Notes under the pieces: model-generated
What the model saw: only the letters and a program-made list of their open reading frames with translations
What the model was told of the DNA's origin: nothing
Database searches by the model: none
Translations under genes and position numbers: made by a program
In this document: positions 28,332 to 39,200 of the stretch, one piece after another
Layout of the letters: the number at the start of each line of letters is the position of its first letter
Position numbering within the stretch: the first letter of the stretch is position 1
Assembly: GCF_004135675.1 (NCBI RefSeq)
Contig: NZ_QHLX01000003.1
Location: 310,001-374,000 of the forward strand
Reading direction: 5' to 3'
From: Marinitoga lauensis
GTDB lineage: Bacteria > Thermotogota > Thermotogae > Petrotogales > Petrotogaceae
DNA length: 64,000 nucleotides

Positions 28332-30691
28332 GTGAATATATCAAGAAATTGGATTTCTGAATATATAGATTTAAAAGATGATACAGATAATTTGGTGGAT
28401 AAAATAAAATTACATTCTACAAATGTTGAAAGTGTTGAAAAGTTAGGTGAAGGCATTAAAGGAGTTATAGTAGGTAGAATATTAGAAATAAAAGATCATC
28501 CAGATGCAGATAAAATCGTTATTTGTAAAGTGGATGTTGGTGATAAAACATTACAAATATTAACTGCTGATAAATCAGTAAAAGTTAATGATTTGATACC
28601 AGTGGCTATTGATGGTGCGGTATTGGCTGGTAATTTTAAAATAAAGTCAAGAAAAATGAGAGGTATAATGTCTGAAGGTATGATGTGTTCTTTAGAAGAA
28701 TTGGGATTGGAAGAAAAATCAGAATATGTGTATAAAATTCCAGATGATATAGATCCTGGAACGGATTTTGTGGAATATTTAAGGTTAAAAGATGACATTA
28801 TAGATATAGAAATTTTTCCTAATAGACCGGACTTATTATCTTACTTAGGAGTAGCTTCGGAATTCGTAGCTATTGATGCTGCGGAAAATTTAGGATATCC
28901 TGAAATTATTAAAGTAGAAAAGGGAGAAGGATTTCCTGTATATATTGAATATGAAGGATGTAAAAGATATTCTGCATTGGTAGTGGAAGATGTGGAAGTT
29001 AAACCATCACCTGCATGGTTGGTAAAGAAATTAGCAACTGCTGGAATAAGAAGCATAAACAATATAGTAGATATCACAAATTATGTTTTATTGGAAACAG
29101 GACACCCTGTTCACGCATTTGATATGGATTTAATTGGAGATAAGATTGTAGTTAGAAAGGCAGAGAAAGGCGAAAAAGTTGTATTATTAGATGAAAAAGA
29201 GTATGAAATGAATGGTACAGAAACATTGATTACAGATGGTGAAAAAATACTGGCTCTTGGTGGAATAATGGGAGGGCAGGATTCTGGTATAAACGAAAAT
29301 ACAAAGAGTGTATTATTAGAAGTAGCTTATTTCGATCCAGTAAATATTAGAAAAAGCGCGAGATATCATAAAATCTCTTCAGATTCTTCATATAGATTTG
29401 AAAGAGGTGTGGATCCAAACGATGCAGAATTTGTAATGGGAAGATTAGCTTATTTAATAAAAGAATTGGCAAATGGTAAGGTATCTCCCGTAATGACAGA
29501 TGTATATCCTCAATATATAGAACCAAAACAAATTTTTATTAGAAGCAGTTATGTAAATGAAAGGTTAGGAGTAACAATAAAAGAAGAAAAAATAAAAGAA
29601 ATATTAGATAAATTAGGTTTTAAGAGTGAAAAAGTAGAGAATGGATTTAAGGTTACTGTTCCTACAAGAAGACCTGACATAACAGAAGAGATAGATCTTG
29701 TTGAAGAAATTGGAAGGATATATGGCTATCATAATATACCATCAGTTTTACCTCAAAACAATTTAATTGGTGGAATTTCTGATTATATTAAGTTTAGAGA
29801 AAAGGTTTCAGAGGTAATGAGATTAAATGGATACAATGAAGCATTTACATTTGCATTTATGGATAATTCAAGAATGTGGTTAAAAGAAGGAGAAGTATTT
29901 TTATCAAATCCAATATCTTCAGAACTTGGAACAATGAGACCTTTACTTGTTTATGGATTTTAGAGTCTGCATCATATAATTTTAGAAATCAAAGCAGAAA
30001 TATAAAGTTATTTGAAATTGGTAAAAGCTTTTTAAAAGATGAAAATTCTGAAACTAAGGTGAAAGAAATAGAAAAATTGGCTTTTGTAAGTGTGGGTGAA
30101 GAAAATCCATATGATTATACTGATAAGAGGGTTGTAAACTTCTATACATTTAAAGGTGCTGTTGATAATCTATTTGATTACTTTGGAATAAATGCAGAAT
30201 TTAAGAGAGAAAATGTAGAAGGCATGTCTTACTCACAAACAGCAAAAATTTATGTAAATAATACTGAAATTGGTTTTATGGGAAAGATTGATAAAGATAT
30301 TGCAAAAGATATTTATGATATCAATCAGCCTGTTTATATAGCAGAAATAGATCTGGAAAAGATGTATACATTTAAGAGAGATAAGAGAAAAGCAATTTTA
30401 TCAACAGATTATCCATCAATGAGAAGAGATTATTCCATGTTAGTAGATGATAAAATAACCTTCCTGGATATAAAAAATATAATATTAAAAGTTGGAAAGA
30501 AATTGGTAGAAGAAATAAAGGTATTTGATATATATAAAGGTAAAAACATAGAAGAAGGGAAAACAAGTATTACAATAACTGTAACCTATAGAGCTAAAGA
30601 TAGAACATTGACAGACGATGAAATAAACAGGATATCTGAAAAAACAATAAAAATGTTAGAAAGTGAATTAGAAATACAGGTTAGAAATTAA
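28332..30691 (+). CDS. pheT: Phenylalanyl-tRNA synthetase beta subunit
   Basis: Partner of PheS. Domains in order: an EMAP-like tRNA-binding fold (about 40-150; IKDHPDADKIVICKVDVG), B3/B4 editing domain (about 210-390; HPVHAFDMD), B5 (about 400-470), a catalytic-like core and a C-terminal anticodon-binding FDX-ACB domain (about 690-785; STDYPSMRRDYSMLVD). The start is GTG at 28332 with GGGAGG upstream. A T is lost near 29955 (YGFLESASYN). Full length is about 787 residues. Confidence 0.95.
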
Positions 30692-30700
30692 AATATAATA

Positions 30701-30727
30701 TTAATATCTGGCAAAAAATAGTCGATA
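30701..30727 (+). promoter_or_regulatory. Possible sigma-28 promoter for flgM operon
   Basis: TAATATCT, an 11-base spacer and GTCGATAT lie 35 bases upstream of flgM. The -10 matches GCCGATAA at six of eight positions and the -35 is weaker. Confidence 0.4.
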
Positions 30728-30761
30728 TGTATTATGATAGGATTTTATGGAGGTGCTTAAT

Positions 30762-31052
30762 ATGGATATAAATAAATTGAACAGGGTATATCAACAGTAT
30801 GTAAAAAATGAAACGTTAAAAAAAGAAAATAAAATAGGGAAAACCTCCAATGAAAGTAGAATAATAAAACAGGATAATTCTCCTGTAAAGGTTTCAGTTG
30901 ATGGTTCTTCGAAAAAATACATAGAAATGGCCAGGAATGAAATCCCTGAAATAAGGGATAACCTCGTGGAAGAGATGCGCCAGGCCATAGAACAGGGATT
31001 ATATAAAATCGATGTGGATAAAATAGCAGAAAAAATGCTTGGAGGTTTCTAA
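30762..31052 (+). CDS. flgM: Anti-sigma-28 factor FlgM
   Basis: Holds sigma-28 inactive until the flagellar hook is complete, when FlgM is exported. The 96-residue protein has an unstructured polar N-terminal half and the conserved C-terminal helices (EMARNEIPEIRDNLVEEMRQAIEQG, then VDKIAEKMLGG). ATG at 30762 is chosen because GGAGGTG lies seven bases upstream. It is first in flgM-flgN-flgK-flgL-fliW-csrA. Confidence 0.9.
   Translation: MDINKLNRVYQQYVKNETLKKENKIGKTSNESRIIKQDNSPVKVSVDGSSKKYIEMARNEIPEIRDNLVEEMRQAIEQGLYKIDVDKIAEKMLGGF
30962..30970 (+). promoter_or_regulatory. Segment that could pair with the flgN hairpin
   Basis: CCTCGTGGA here, inside flgM, is identical to the 3' arm of the terminator-like hairpin in flgN (31101-31109). 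It is therefore complementary to that hairpin's 5' arm (31082-31090). Pairing would prevent the terminator from forming. Confidence 0.35.
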
Positions 31053-31053
31053 A

Positions 31054-31536
31054 ATGCCAGATATTAATATAAAAACAATAATCCACGAGGAGTTAAATAC
31101 CCTCGTGGATCTTTTTTATTTTATGGAAAAATTGAAAAATGGAATATTAAATAATGATGATGTGAAATCATTAAATTTTATTGTATCAAGAATAAGCGAA
31201 AATGCATTGAGATTATCGCGTATTGAAAAGAAAAGAATAACAATTTTTGAAAAAATTGCTATTGAAAATAAGATAAAAAATACATTAAACGACTTTATAG
31301 AATATTTTTCATCTAAGAATGATGAAATTGTTAATTCATTAAAAGAATTAGCAGAAAAATTAGTGGAAATATCTTCACTAAATAATGTGTTAAAAGATTT
31401 GTTAAAGACAAAGATTGAATACAACGATTTATTAATAAAGCTCTACATAGAACCAAAAAATAGCGTGCCAGTTTATAATAAAAACGGTTTATATAATAAG
31501 ACAATGAAACAGGGGAAAGCAAGCTGGCAAGGTTGA
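31054..31536 (+). CDS. flgN: FlgN-like flagellar export chaperone
   Basis: A 160-residue, mostly helical protein in the position and with the pattern of FlgN, the chaperone that delivers FlgK and FlgL to the flagellar export gate (N-terminal EELNTLVDLFYFMEKLKNGIL). ATG at 31054 follows GGAGGT at the end of flgM. A terminator-like hairpin lies within codons 10-19. The position directly before flgK supports the call more than the divergent sequence does. Confidence 0.8.
   Translation: MPDINIKTIIHEELNTLVDLFYFMEKLKNGILNNDDVKSLNFIVSRISENALRLSRIEKKRITIFEKIAIENKIKNTLNDFIEYFSSKNDEIVNSLKELAEKLVEISSLNNVLKDLLKTKIEYNDLLIKLYIEPKNSVPVYNKNGLYNKTMKQGKASWQG
31081..31110 (+). terminator. Intragenic terminator-like hairpin in flgN (possible attenuator)
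   Basis: A perfect 10-bp stem (ATCCACGAGG with CCTCGTGGAT) and ten-base loop, followed by CTTTTTTATTTTA. It has every feature of an intrinsic terminator but lies within the flgN coding sequence, 30 bases after the flgM stop. Confidence 0.6.
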
Positions 31537-31545
31537 GGTGATAAA

Positions 31546-34464
31546 ATGTCATTATTTAATACATTGCATACTGGTATCTCTGGAGTTTTTACAAATAAGA
31601 TGGCAATGAATGCAGTATCCCAAAACATTGCCAATGCAAATAACCCGGATTATTCAAGAAGACAGGTAAATATGTCAACTAATGCCACTATAAATTATGG
31701 AGGATTTGAATTAGGAAGTGGATCTAAAATTGAGTCAATAGAAAGAGTCAGAGATAAATTTTTAGATATTCAATATAGAAAATACAACAGTAATTATAAT
31801 TATTGGAAAACAATGAATTCTAATTTAAACTATATTCAATCTCTTTATGGTGAACCATCAGAAGATGGTTTTAGAAGGGCATTTGATGATTTTTGGGGAT
31901 CAATTCATAAAATATTATCAGAACCAACCGTGCCTGAAAATAAGAGGGAACTTGTTTATAAAGCACAGGAACTTTCAAATAAGATGAATACTTTATATTC
32001 GGATATTGAAAATGTTCAGAAAAATCTAAATGATGACGTAGAAAAAAATGTGAAAGAAATAAATTCTAAGTTGAGCGAATTAGCGGAATTAAATAAGCAA
32101 ATAAAAGAATTAAAAGTACAAAATATAGATGCTAATGATTTACTGGATAAAAGAGATAAGATTTTAGATGAGCTATCAGAAAAATTTGATTTTGTAACTA
32201 ATGAAAAAAAAGATGGACAGATAAGTATAATATTAAAAAATCACGAAATATTAAATGGAGAAGTGTATAAAAAATTAAGTGTAAAAGAGATAAACAATAA
32301 AAATTATGTGTTTGTAGATAATGGAATGTTAGATATAAAAAAGGTTCTTTGGGTGCAACCATTGAATTAAGAGATAATATAATAAAAGATCAATTGAATA
32401 GATTAAATGAATTGGCTGCTACATTTTATGATACGTTAAATTTGATTCATGAAGAAGGATATGATGTAACTGGAACAATAAGAGGAATGAATTTTTTTAA
32501 TGAATTAGAATCTGGCAATTTGGAAACGGATAAATTACGAAGAATTTCTGGAAATGTTTTATTAAGTGGAGAACCGAAAAATTATGTTGATAGTTATATA
32601 AAATTCAACCAAAATGCAATAAGTGATATAAAACTTAATTTTGATATAAGTTCTGGGAATTAATAAATATAGAAGATGGGTTTGAAGATAATAATGATTA
32701 TACAGCGACAATAAATTCTGGAGAAACGCTTGATAATTTAAATACAGGAAATAAATTTAGGGGTAACTTCAATTATAAATACAGTACTCAAAGTGGTGGA
32801 TTACTGACGTTTTCCAATGAAGGTGGGTCTTCGTTAGATAATCGATTAATCATAGATTTTAATAGGAATGTTTTTAAACAATTAGGAATGCCTACAAAAG
32901 ATATTAATGCATTAAAATGGACGGATATTCCACCAACAACAATGCAGGGAATTATGACTTTTAAAGGACCAGGGAATTACTCTGAAACGCTCAATTTACA
33001 GGGAGTAACTTCATTAAATGAAATAGCTCAAAGGATAAATACAGATGCGGACGGCGATGGAATAAGTGATGGTGGATTAAAATTAGTTAGAGCATTTGTC
33101 CGAAATAACGAATTATATGTTGTTCCAACAGACAAATCCTATCTGGATATGAAAAATGTAATAGTAGATGATCCAAATGGTATGCTTCATGAAATGAATT
33201 CTAATACAGTAAGTTTATCAGTACTGGATTCCTCACAAAATTCTCTAAAAAATTCATTTGGACTATATGCTTATAAAACTAAAAATTTTGACTTATCTTC
33301 CTACTCTGCAACAGATAATGTGAATATAACAATAAATTATAAAGATAGTACTCCACAATATACAGCAACAATAACAAAGGCCGGATTAAATGGAAGTACA
33401 ATAGGAACTAACAGTGAATTTCAAATTGTACAGAATGGAGAAGAATTTGAGATTTTACCAGGTGCTGACGGAAGCACATTTAGCTGGAATAACATTGATA
33501 ATATTGAAATAAAAGTTGGGTCTGATACAATAAAATTGGAGAATTTTTATTATGATGAAGCTTCCGCCGCAACAAAACTTGTTAATCAAGGGTGGGCTGC
33601 TGATACACAGAGTGCAAAATTAAAGTTGAAATCTGATTCAGATTTAAAATGGAGAATGGATTTTCTTGATTTTGGTTCTTTTATATCAATTCAGGGTAAA
33701 AAAGTTCAAATAGATTTTCATAGAGATACATTAGAAAGTTTGGTTGAAAAGATAAATCAAACGAATACGGTGTTTTAGCATATTTTACACCAGGAGGAAG
33801 GTTTGTATTAAAAGCGGATAAAACACTTAATTATGATCTAAAAAATGCTGAGATCAAAGGACCTGAAAAATTATTTGAGATGCTTGGATTATGGAAGCAT
33901 GAAGATACTACACAGGCATATTCCGAAAATTTTACATTATTAAATCCAGATTATGATGCAACCACATTAGAAGATAAATTAAAATATGCTTCAAAATTTA
34001 TTTTATCAGATAATGTAAAAGTTGCAAAAAATTTAAAAGTAAAAGATTATCTTTTGAGTAACCCAGATATGCTTGCTATGGATATAGGGAAAAAAGTTGA
34101 TACTGATAATGATGGAGATGTGGATACGATTATTCCAACTGGGAACACTCTTCTTCACTATGGAAGAGGGTACTTATTAAAAAGTGCTAAAATTTTTTCA
34201 GATGGAAGACATGATTTTGAAGATTATATTTCAGATATGATTACTGATGTAGGGTTGTCTGGAGAGAAAGCAAAAAGAATGGAAATCAATACAGATAGTT
34301 TAAGAACAGAATATCTTAATCAAAGAGAAAGTGTAAAAGGAGTTTCATTGGATGAAGAAATGACAAATATGATAAAATATCAACAGGCATTTAATGCAGC
34401 AGCAAAGGTGATTAATGTAGTTGATGGAATGCTTGATAGAATAATTAATGGATTGATGAGGTGA
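31546..34464 (+). CDS. flgK: Flagellar hook-associated protein 1 (FlgK)
   Basis: Forms the first hook-filament junction ring. The N-terminus (MSLFNTLHTGISG..NIANANNPDYSRR) and the C-terminus (MIKYQQAFNAAAKVINVVDGMLD) are the conserved D0/D1 parts. The middle, about 600 residues, is a long variable region with an Asp-rich, EF-hand-like NTDADGDGISDGG near 33040. About 972 residues, larger than enteric FlgK. Three single-base losses, near 32340, 32655 and 33770, break the frame. Confidence 0.95.
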
Positions 34465-34469
34465 TTAAT

Positions 34470-35365
34470 ATGAGAGTTACTCAAAGTATGATAGCAAATA
34501 ATGCTATAAACAATATCAGGAATTCATTGCTACGAAGAGAAGAATTGAGTGAGGAAATATCTACAGGGAAAAAGATTAATAAGCCATCAGATGATCCGGT
34601 CAATGCTGGAAAGTCCAGTTATTTGATGAGTAGAAACAGATTGCTTAATGGATATATAGAAGATATAAAAAATACACGCTCTGTACTCGTTTATTATGAT
34701 ACTGCTTTGCAGGAAATGCAGAATGTTAATCATAGAATAAAAGAATTAGCTGTTCAGGCAGCTAATGATACACAAACGGTTGAGGATAGGCATCATATTG
34801 CTCTTGAACTTAAACAATTAAAAGAACATTTATATAAATTAGCCAATACTCAAATTGGAGGTAAGTATATTTTTGGTGGTGCAAAAACTAATGTTCCACC
34901 TGTTAGAAAAGAAAACGAGACGGTTGTAATAAATACTCCACAAGAAGCAAATATAAGGGCTAAACTTCCAGTGGAACATATAGATATTGAGTATGGTGTA
35001 ACAGTGTATGATGTATTTAAAACGGATTCTGGAGAAACAGTTTTTGGAATATTAGATAGACTTATTGATTCTGCAGAAAGTGGAAATGATGATGATATTG
35101 AGAGAGATTTAGGCTCTTTAGACAGCGTTTTGAATAAGGTTAATGCAAATCTGGCAAGAGTTGGTAGTGTTGATAATATGTTGGAGTCAATGGAAAAAAG
35201 ATTTGAAAAGGTTGTGGATAATAATACGGATATTATTAACAATCTGGTGGGACAGACTTGCCAAAAGCGTTAAGTGATTTGTCTCTTGAACAAACAACAT
35301 TGCAGGCAGCATTAAAAACAACAGCCCAAATATTACCACAGTCCCTTGTGGATTTTATTAGATAG
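34470..35365 (+). CDS. flgL: Flagellar hook-associated protein 3 (FlgL)
   Basis: Second junction protein between hook and filament. It is flagellin-like at the N-terminus (MRVTQSMIANNAINNIR, then GKKINKPSDDPVNAG) and C-terminus (SLEQTTLQAALKTTAQILPQSLVDFI). ATG at 34470 follows GAGGTGAT, which overlaps the flgK stop. A base is lost near 35255, so the frame closes early at 35273; the reconstructed gene ends at 35365 with about 298 residues. Confidence 0.94.
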
Positions 35366-35379
35366 GGAGGAGATTAAAA

Positions 35380-36360
35380 GTGGCATTGAAAAGATATAAA
35401 ACAAGAGTAGGAGAAATAGAAGTAGATGATAATGAAATTATTATTTTTGAAGATGGAATTCCAGGATTTGAGCATTTGAAGAAATTTGTTATACTTACTC
35501 TCGAAGAAACATATCCAATAATGTGGCTATTATCTTTGGAAGATGAATTAGTATCTTTACCTATAATAGAACCAAAATTAGTAAAAATAGATTATCAAAT
35601 CAAGGTTCCTGAAGAAGCTGTTAAAAAATTAGATATTGAAGATCCTGAAGAAGCCGCTGTTTTTGCTGTAATGACTATTCCACATGAAAATCCTGAAGAT
35701 GCAACTGTAAATTTAAAAGCTCCTTTAATAATTTCCAAAAAAACGAATAAAGGAATTCAATACATCCTGGATGATGAAAATTTATCAATAAAACATAATA
35801 TAAGAGATGAAATCATAGTGAGCCAACATATATTGGAAAAACAAATTAAAGAGGTTTCAAAATTATCTCAAAATAAGAAAAAATATGAAACTAAATTTGG
35901 TGAAATAGAAATTACAGATAGCGAAATAATAACCTTTGAAAATGGAATACCAGGATTTGAATATTTAAAGAAATTTTATATTTACTTTTCTAAAGAAACA
36001 TTTCCAATTCAATGGTTATTATCTTTAGAAAAGCCAGAAATCAGTTTTCCTATAATTGATCCATTACTTGTAAGAGTTGATTATACTTTTGAACTTTCAA
36101 AAGATATTGTTGAATATCTTGCGATTGAAAAACCAGATGATGTAAAAATTTTTGCAATAATGACCATACCACACGGTGATCCTGATAATATTACTGTAAA
36201 TTTAAAAGCTCCTCTATTGATTTCTAAAGTGAATAATAAAGGGATTCAAATAATTCTGGAAAATGAAGAGTACCATTTAAAACATAATGTAAAAGAAGAA
36301 ATAGAGAGAAGTGATGAAATATTAAAAAGACAGGCACCTGAAAAAGAAAGGGGTGCATGA
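35380..36360 (+). CDS. fliW: Tandem FliW (two FliW domains in one protein)
   Basis: FliW binds flagellin and CsrA and releases flagellin translation from CsrA. The usual protein has one domain of about 130-150 residues. This one has 326 residues and two complete copies. Copy 1 spans about 1-150 and copy 2 about 167-318. Matching landmarks are FEDGIPGFEHLKKF and FENGIPGFEYLKKF, MWLLSLED and QWLLSLEK, and AVMTIPHENPEDATVNLKAPL and AIMTIPHGDPDNITVNLKAPL. The two are joined by a short lysine-rich linker. The start is GTG at 35380 after GGGAGG. The frame is intact throughout, so the fusion is not a sequencing artefact. csrA follows directly. Confidence 0.92.
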   Translation: MALKRYKTRVGEIEVDDNEIIIFEDGIPGFEHLKKFVILTLEETYPIMWLLSLEDELVSLPIIEPKLVKIDYQIKVPEEAVKKLDIEDPEEAAVFAVMTIPHENPEDATVNLKAPLIISKKTNKGIQYILDDENLSIKHNIRDEIIVSQHILEKQIKEVSKLSQNKKKYETKFGEIEITDSEIITFENGIPGFEYLKKFYIYFSKETFPIQWLLSLEKPEISFPIIDPLLVRVDYTFELSKDIVEYLAIEKPDDVKIFAIMTIPHGDPDNITVNLKAPLLISKVNNKGIQIILENEEYHLKHNVKEEIERSDEILKRQAPEKERGA

Positions 36361-36361
36361 T

Positions 36362-36595
36362 ATGTTGGTACTTTCAAGAAAAAGTGATGAAGGAATAACA
36401 ATTATGATTGAAGATAAAATATTAAAAATAAAAGTTTTATCTATAGAAGGTAATGCTATTAAAATAGGATTTGAAGGACCAAGGGATTTTAAAATATATA
36501 GGGAAGAAGTATATGAAAGCATAATGAAAGAAAATATTTCAGCTACAAAAGTTAAAGATGTTTCTCAAGTAAAGAAATTATTTGAAAAAAAATAG
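36362..36595 (+). CDS. csrA: Carbon storage/translation regulator CsrA
   Basis: Small dimeric RNA-binding repressor. A 77-residue protein beginning MLVLSRKSDEGI, with GFEGPRDFKIYREE forming the second RNA-contact strand; the usual AP is replaced by GP. ATG at 36362 starts one base after the fliW stop. The likely main targets are the two flagellin mRNAs in this window, whose leaders contain ANGGAN hairpins over the ribosome binding site. Confidence 0.95.
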   Translation: MLVLSRKSDEGITIMIEDKILKIKVLSIEGNAIKIGFEGPRDFKIYREEVYESIMKENISATKVKDVSQVKKLFEKK

Positions 36596-36609
36596 CCCTC
36601 AGGGCTATT
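36591..36609. terminator. Bidirectional terminator between csrA and tsaB
   Basis: AATAGCCC-TCA-GGGCTATT. T-rich on both strands (TTTAG to the right; a run of T on the minus strand), so it can serve csrA and the convergent tsaB. It overlaps the csrA stop. Confidence 0.8.
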
Positions 36610-36610
36610 T

Positions 36611-37288
36611 TTAGTTATATATATCATTATCTATTTGGATTTTATTCTTCTTTTCAAAGTTTTCAACGGCTAAAGGTTTTTGAAGGTATAAGATTTTCAG
36701 ATCTTTTGCTGGAATTGCCTTATCTTTATTTTGTTCTATGTAATTTACAAAAGCATTTAATGAATAATCAGCAGTTAATATTTCATTATCTAAGTGTAGT
36801 TTTTCCTTAAAATAAATACTTTCATCACCGAGTAAATATGAATTCTGTATAATATCTTTTAAATCATTAATAGAAACAAGATTAGGTTCAAATATAGTTT
36901 TTTCATTCTCGAAAATGTGAACATAAGCTGCGTCCACACGAGCTCTTTTTAAAATAGCAATTTTACTTTTTTTATGTATACCGTTATAACTATTGAATAA
37001 AATTTCTGTTGATATAACTGGTACAACATACTTATTTCTATGAAATAATAATCCTTGAATTGAAGCTATAGAAATTCTAATGCCTGTAAATGAACCGGGT
37101 CCAATAGTGCAACCAAAGAGATCAATATCGTCTATATTTAAATTATTTTCTTTTAAAAGCATATCAATTAAAGAAACAATATAGCTACCAGAATTTTTTT
37201 CGAAATTCTCTTTGTAATGAATAGAATTATTATTTTTTAATGCTATTAAAAGTCCTTTATTTGAAGCATCTATACCCAAAATATTCAA
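36611..37288 (-). CDS. tsaB: tRNA threonylcarbamoyladenosine biosynthesis protein TsaB
   Basis: Scaffold partner of TsaD in making t6A37 on ANN-decoding tRNAs. The ASKHA fold starts MNILGIDASNKGLLIAL and has the typical GCTIGPGSFTGIRISIASIQGL. Length is 225 residues and the frame is intact. It is a pseudo-ATPase whose partner genes are not in the window. Confidence 0.92.
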   Translation of the reverse strand: MNILGIDASNKGLLIALKNNNSIHYKENFEKNSGSYIVSLIDMLLKENNLNIDDIDLFGCTIGPGSFTGIRISIASIQGLLFHRNKYVVPVISTEILFNSYNGIHKKSKIAILKRARVDAAYVHIFENEKTIFEPNLVSINDLKDIIQNSYLLGDESIYFKEKLHLDNEILTADYSLNAFVNYIEQNKDKAIPAKDLKILYLQKPLAVENFEKKNKIQIDNDIYN

Positions 37289-37316
37289 AATATCACCACC
37301 TGAAAGGAGAATATAT

Positions 37317-37855
37317 ATGCCTAATTTTAAAACACATGTAATAACAGGAATATTATTTTATCCTACATATTTTCTATTATACTCATTTATTATGGATATG
37401 GCTCATATAAACTTTAATCCAGATGAATCTCTCATATTACTTTCATTTTTTTTCTTTGTTTTGGGTTCGGATTTGCCAGATGTAGATCATAATTTTTCTT
37501 TAATAAATAAATTCTTTAGAATACTGTTAGTGGGTCTTGGAATATATTCTATATTCAAGTTGAAAAGGTATTATGATTTTCTTTCCTTTCTGGCATTGAG
37601 AGTATATATTCTAAAAACGCTGTATATAATAATAGGTATTATATTAGGAGGAATTATAGGGTTTTTATTTAATTATATTACTAAACATAGAGGAAAATGG
37701 CATAGCCCTTTAACAGGTATTTTACTCGGAATAATTACATATTATTTAAAATCAAACAATTACTATTTATTTGATAGTGAAGCTCTGTTTTGGCTTTATC
37801 TTTAACTGTAGGTTTTTACGTCCATTTATTTCTTGACTTTCATTTTAAATCTTGA
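37317..37855 (+). CDS. Membrane-bound metal-dependent hydrolase-like protein (YdjM/DUF457)
   Basis: An integral membrane protein of the DUF457/YdjM type. An N-terminal THVITG motif and FVLGSDLPDVDH are followed by several helices, KHRGKWHSPLTGI, and HLFLDFHF at the end. The conserved His/Asp residues suggest a metal site. A base is lost near 37790, and the reconstructed frame ends at 37855, overlapping the convergent gene by 11 bases. Its biochemical role is unknown. Confidence 0.75.
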
Positions 37856-39199
37856 GATTTTCTTTTTTATGTGCCATTTTATATGCCATCATGGCCTGTT
37901 CAATTTCATTTAATTCTTCTAAAATACGTGCCATTAAAATATATGTTTTATAATCATCTGGATTTTTGATTAAAATTTTTTCTGTTAATTTTAAAGCAAG
38001 TTTATATAACTTTAAACTCATATAAAATTCTACACTTTTATGTGTGGGTATAAAATAAGGAACAGAGAGCGTAATTAATATTGAAAAAATAAATAATCCT
38101 ATAATGTAAAATATCAAATTATTATTCTTATACTTTTTTGTGATTTAGTAATACTACTTGATGTACTACTTTTGATGAATTATTTTTATAATTTGATTTT
38201 AAAGAAGATTCAAAAATGACATTTTTTAATTTTGATAACTCTTCTTTTAGTGGTGCTGGTGATTTTCTATTAAATCTGTAAGTTTATCCGGTATACTTTT
38301 AAATATAATTTTATTAGAACTCTCAATCCTAATACTGATAGTTTTTACTATACCGCAAGTAGAGTATACAACGTATTTTTTCTATACCTAAATTTAATGT
38401 TTGTTCAGTAATATCCAGAATATTCAATGTGAAGCTTTCTAATTTTTCGGGTTCAACTATATATATATTTGAAGAAAGTTCTCCTATTTTTGTTTTAGAT
38501 CAAATATTTTTTTAGTAAAGAGTAGGTTTGCAATTCCTCAGTATTAATAATTCCAAGACGTTTTAAAAATCAAGAAGTTTATATGCTCCAAGATAATTAT
38601 TTTCGTCTAAAAATAAGTAGAATTATTCAAAATAGTGTTAATTTCATTAATTTTTGATTTTGGCACAAATTTAATAACAAAAGTTTCCATATCTTTATCC
38701 AGAAATACTGGCGATTTTATAGATTTATCTACAAATATTTGCAAAAATCCTGATATGAAAAAGGAGATACATATTTTTCCAAACCATCCAGTTTATATAG
38801 ATACTTATATGAGTTTAATTCAATAATCCGGTTTCAAGTGTTCTTTTTACTACCAGAGGATTTGAGGGAAAATTTTAAGAATCAATTGAGTTTCACTTTC
38901 ATTTAAAGTGCTATTATATAATCCAAGTGAATTACAAAATTTATTAAAATTTTCCTGAATTAATGGTTCAAAAAAGGGAGCATTTTTATAATTTTCATAA
39001 AAAAATTTTTTGCGGATAAAATTTCACCTAAAATACCAATAGAAGGATTATTAGGGTTTTCAGCAATAAATTTTACAAATTCAACCCATGCCTGATTTAA
39101 TGTATTTGGCATTTTTGAAAGATTTCTAATATCATCTATTGTCATTGAAAATGACATAATAGTGATTATTAAAGTAATTAAAACCAAAATTTTTTTCAT
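37845..39199 (-). pseudogene. Secreted/membrane-anchored protein with C-terminal TPR-like segment, many frameshifts
   Basis: I do not recognise this family. ATG at 39199 follows GAGGAG and begins a signal peptide (MKKILVLITLIITIMSFS). Reading on the minus strand and restoring one base at each of about eight to ten places gives one protein of roughly 450 residues. It has an extracytoplasmic region of about 340 residues, a linker KKKYKNNN, one membrane helix (LIFYIIGLFIFSILITL), and a TPR-like end (YKLALKLTEKILIKNPDDYKTYILMARILEE). The apparent TTG start at 38117 has no ribosome binding site, which supports continuity with the upstream part. The high density of breaks could mean real decay or very poor consensus. 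It follows the AI-2E gene by one base. Confidence 0.5.
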
Positions 39200-39200
39200 T

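Noticed and set aside
37845..38117. A separate small TPR protein starting at TTG 38117.
   Set aside because: There is no ribosome binding site, and adding one base to the A-run near 38135 joins it smoothly to the upstream secreted protein.
1809..38640. A shared run AAGTAGAATTATTCAAAA at about 1812 and 38615, as a possible repeat.
   Set aside because: About 18 bases in a very AT-rich window can match by chance. One copy lies in the IS, the other in coding sequence, and the flanks do not match.
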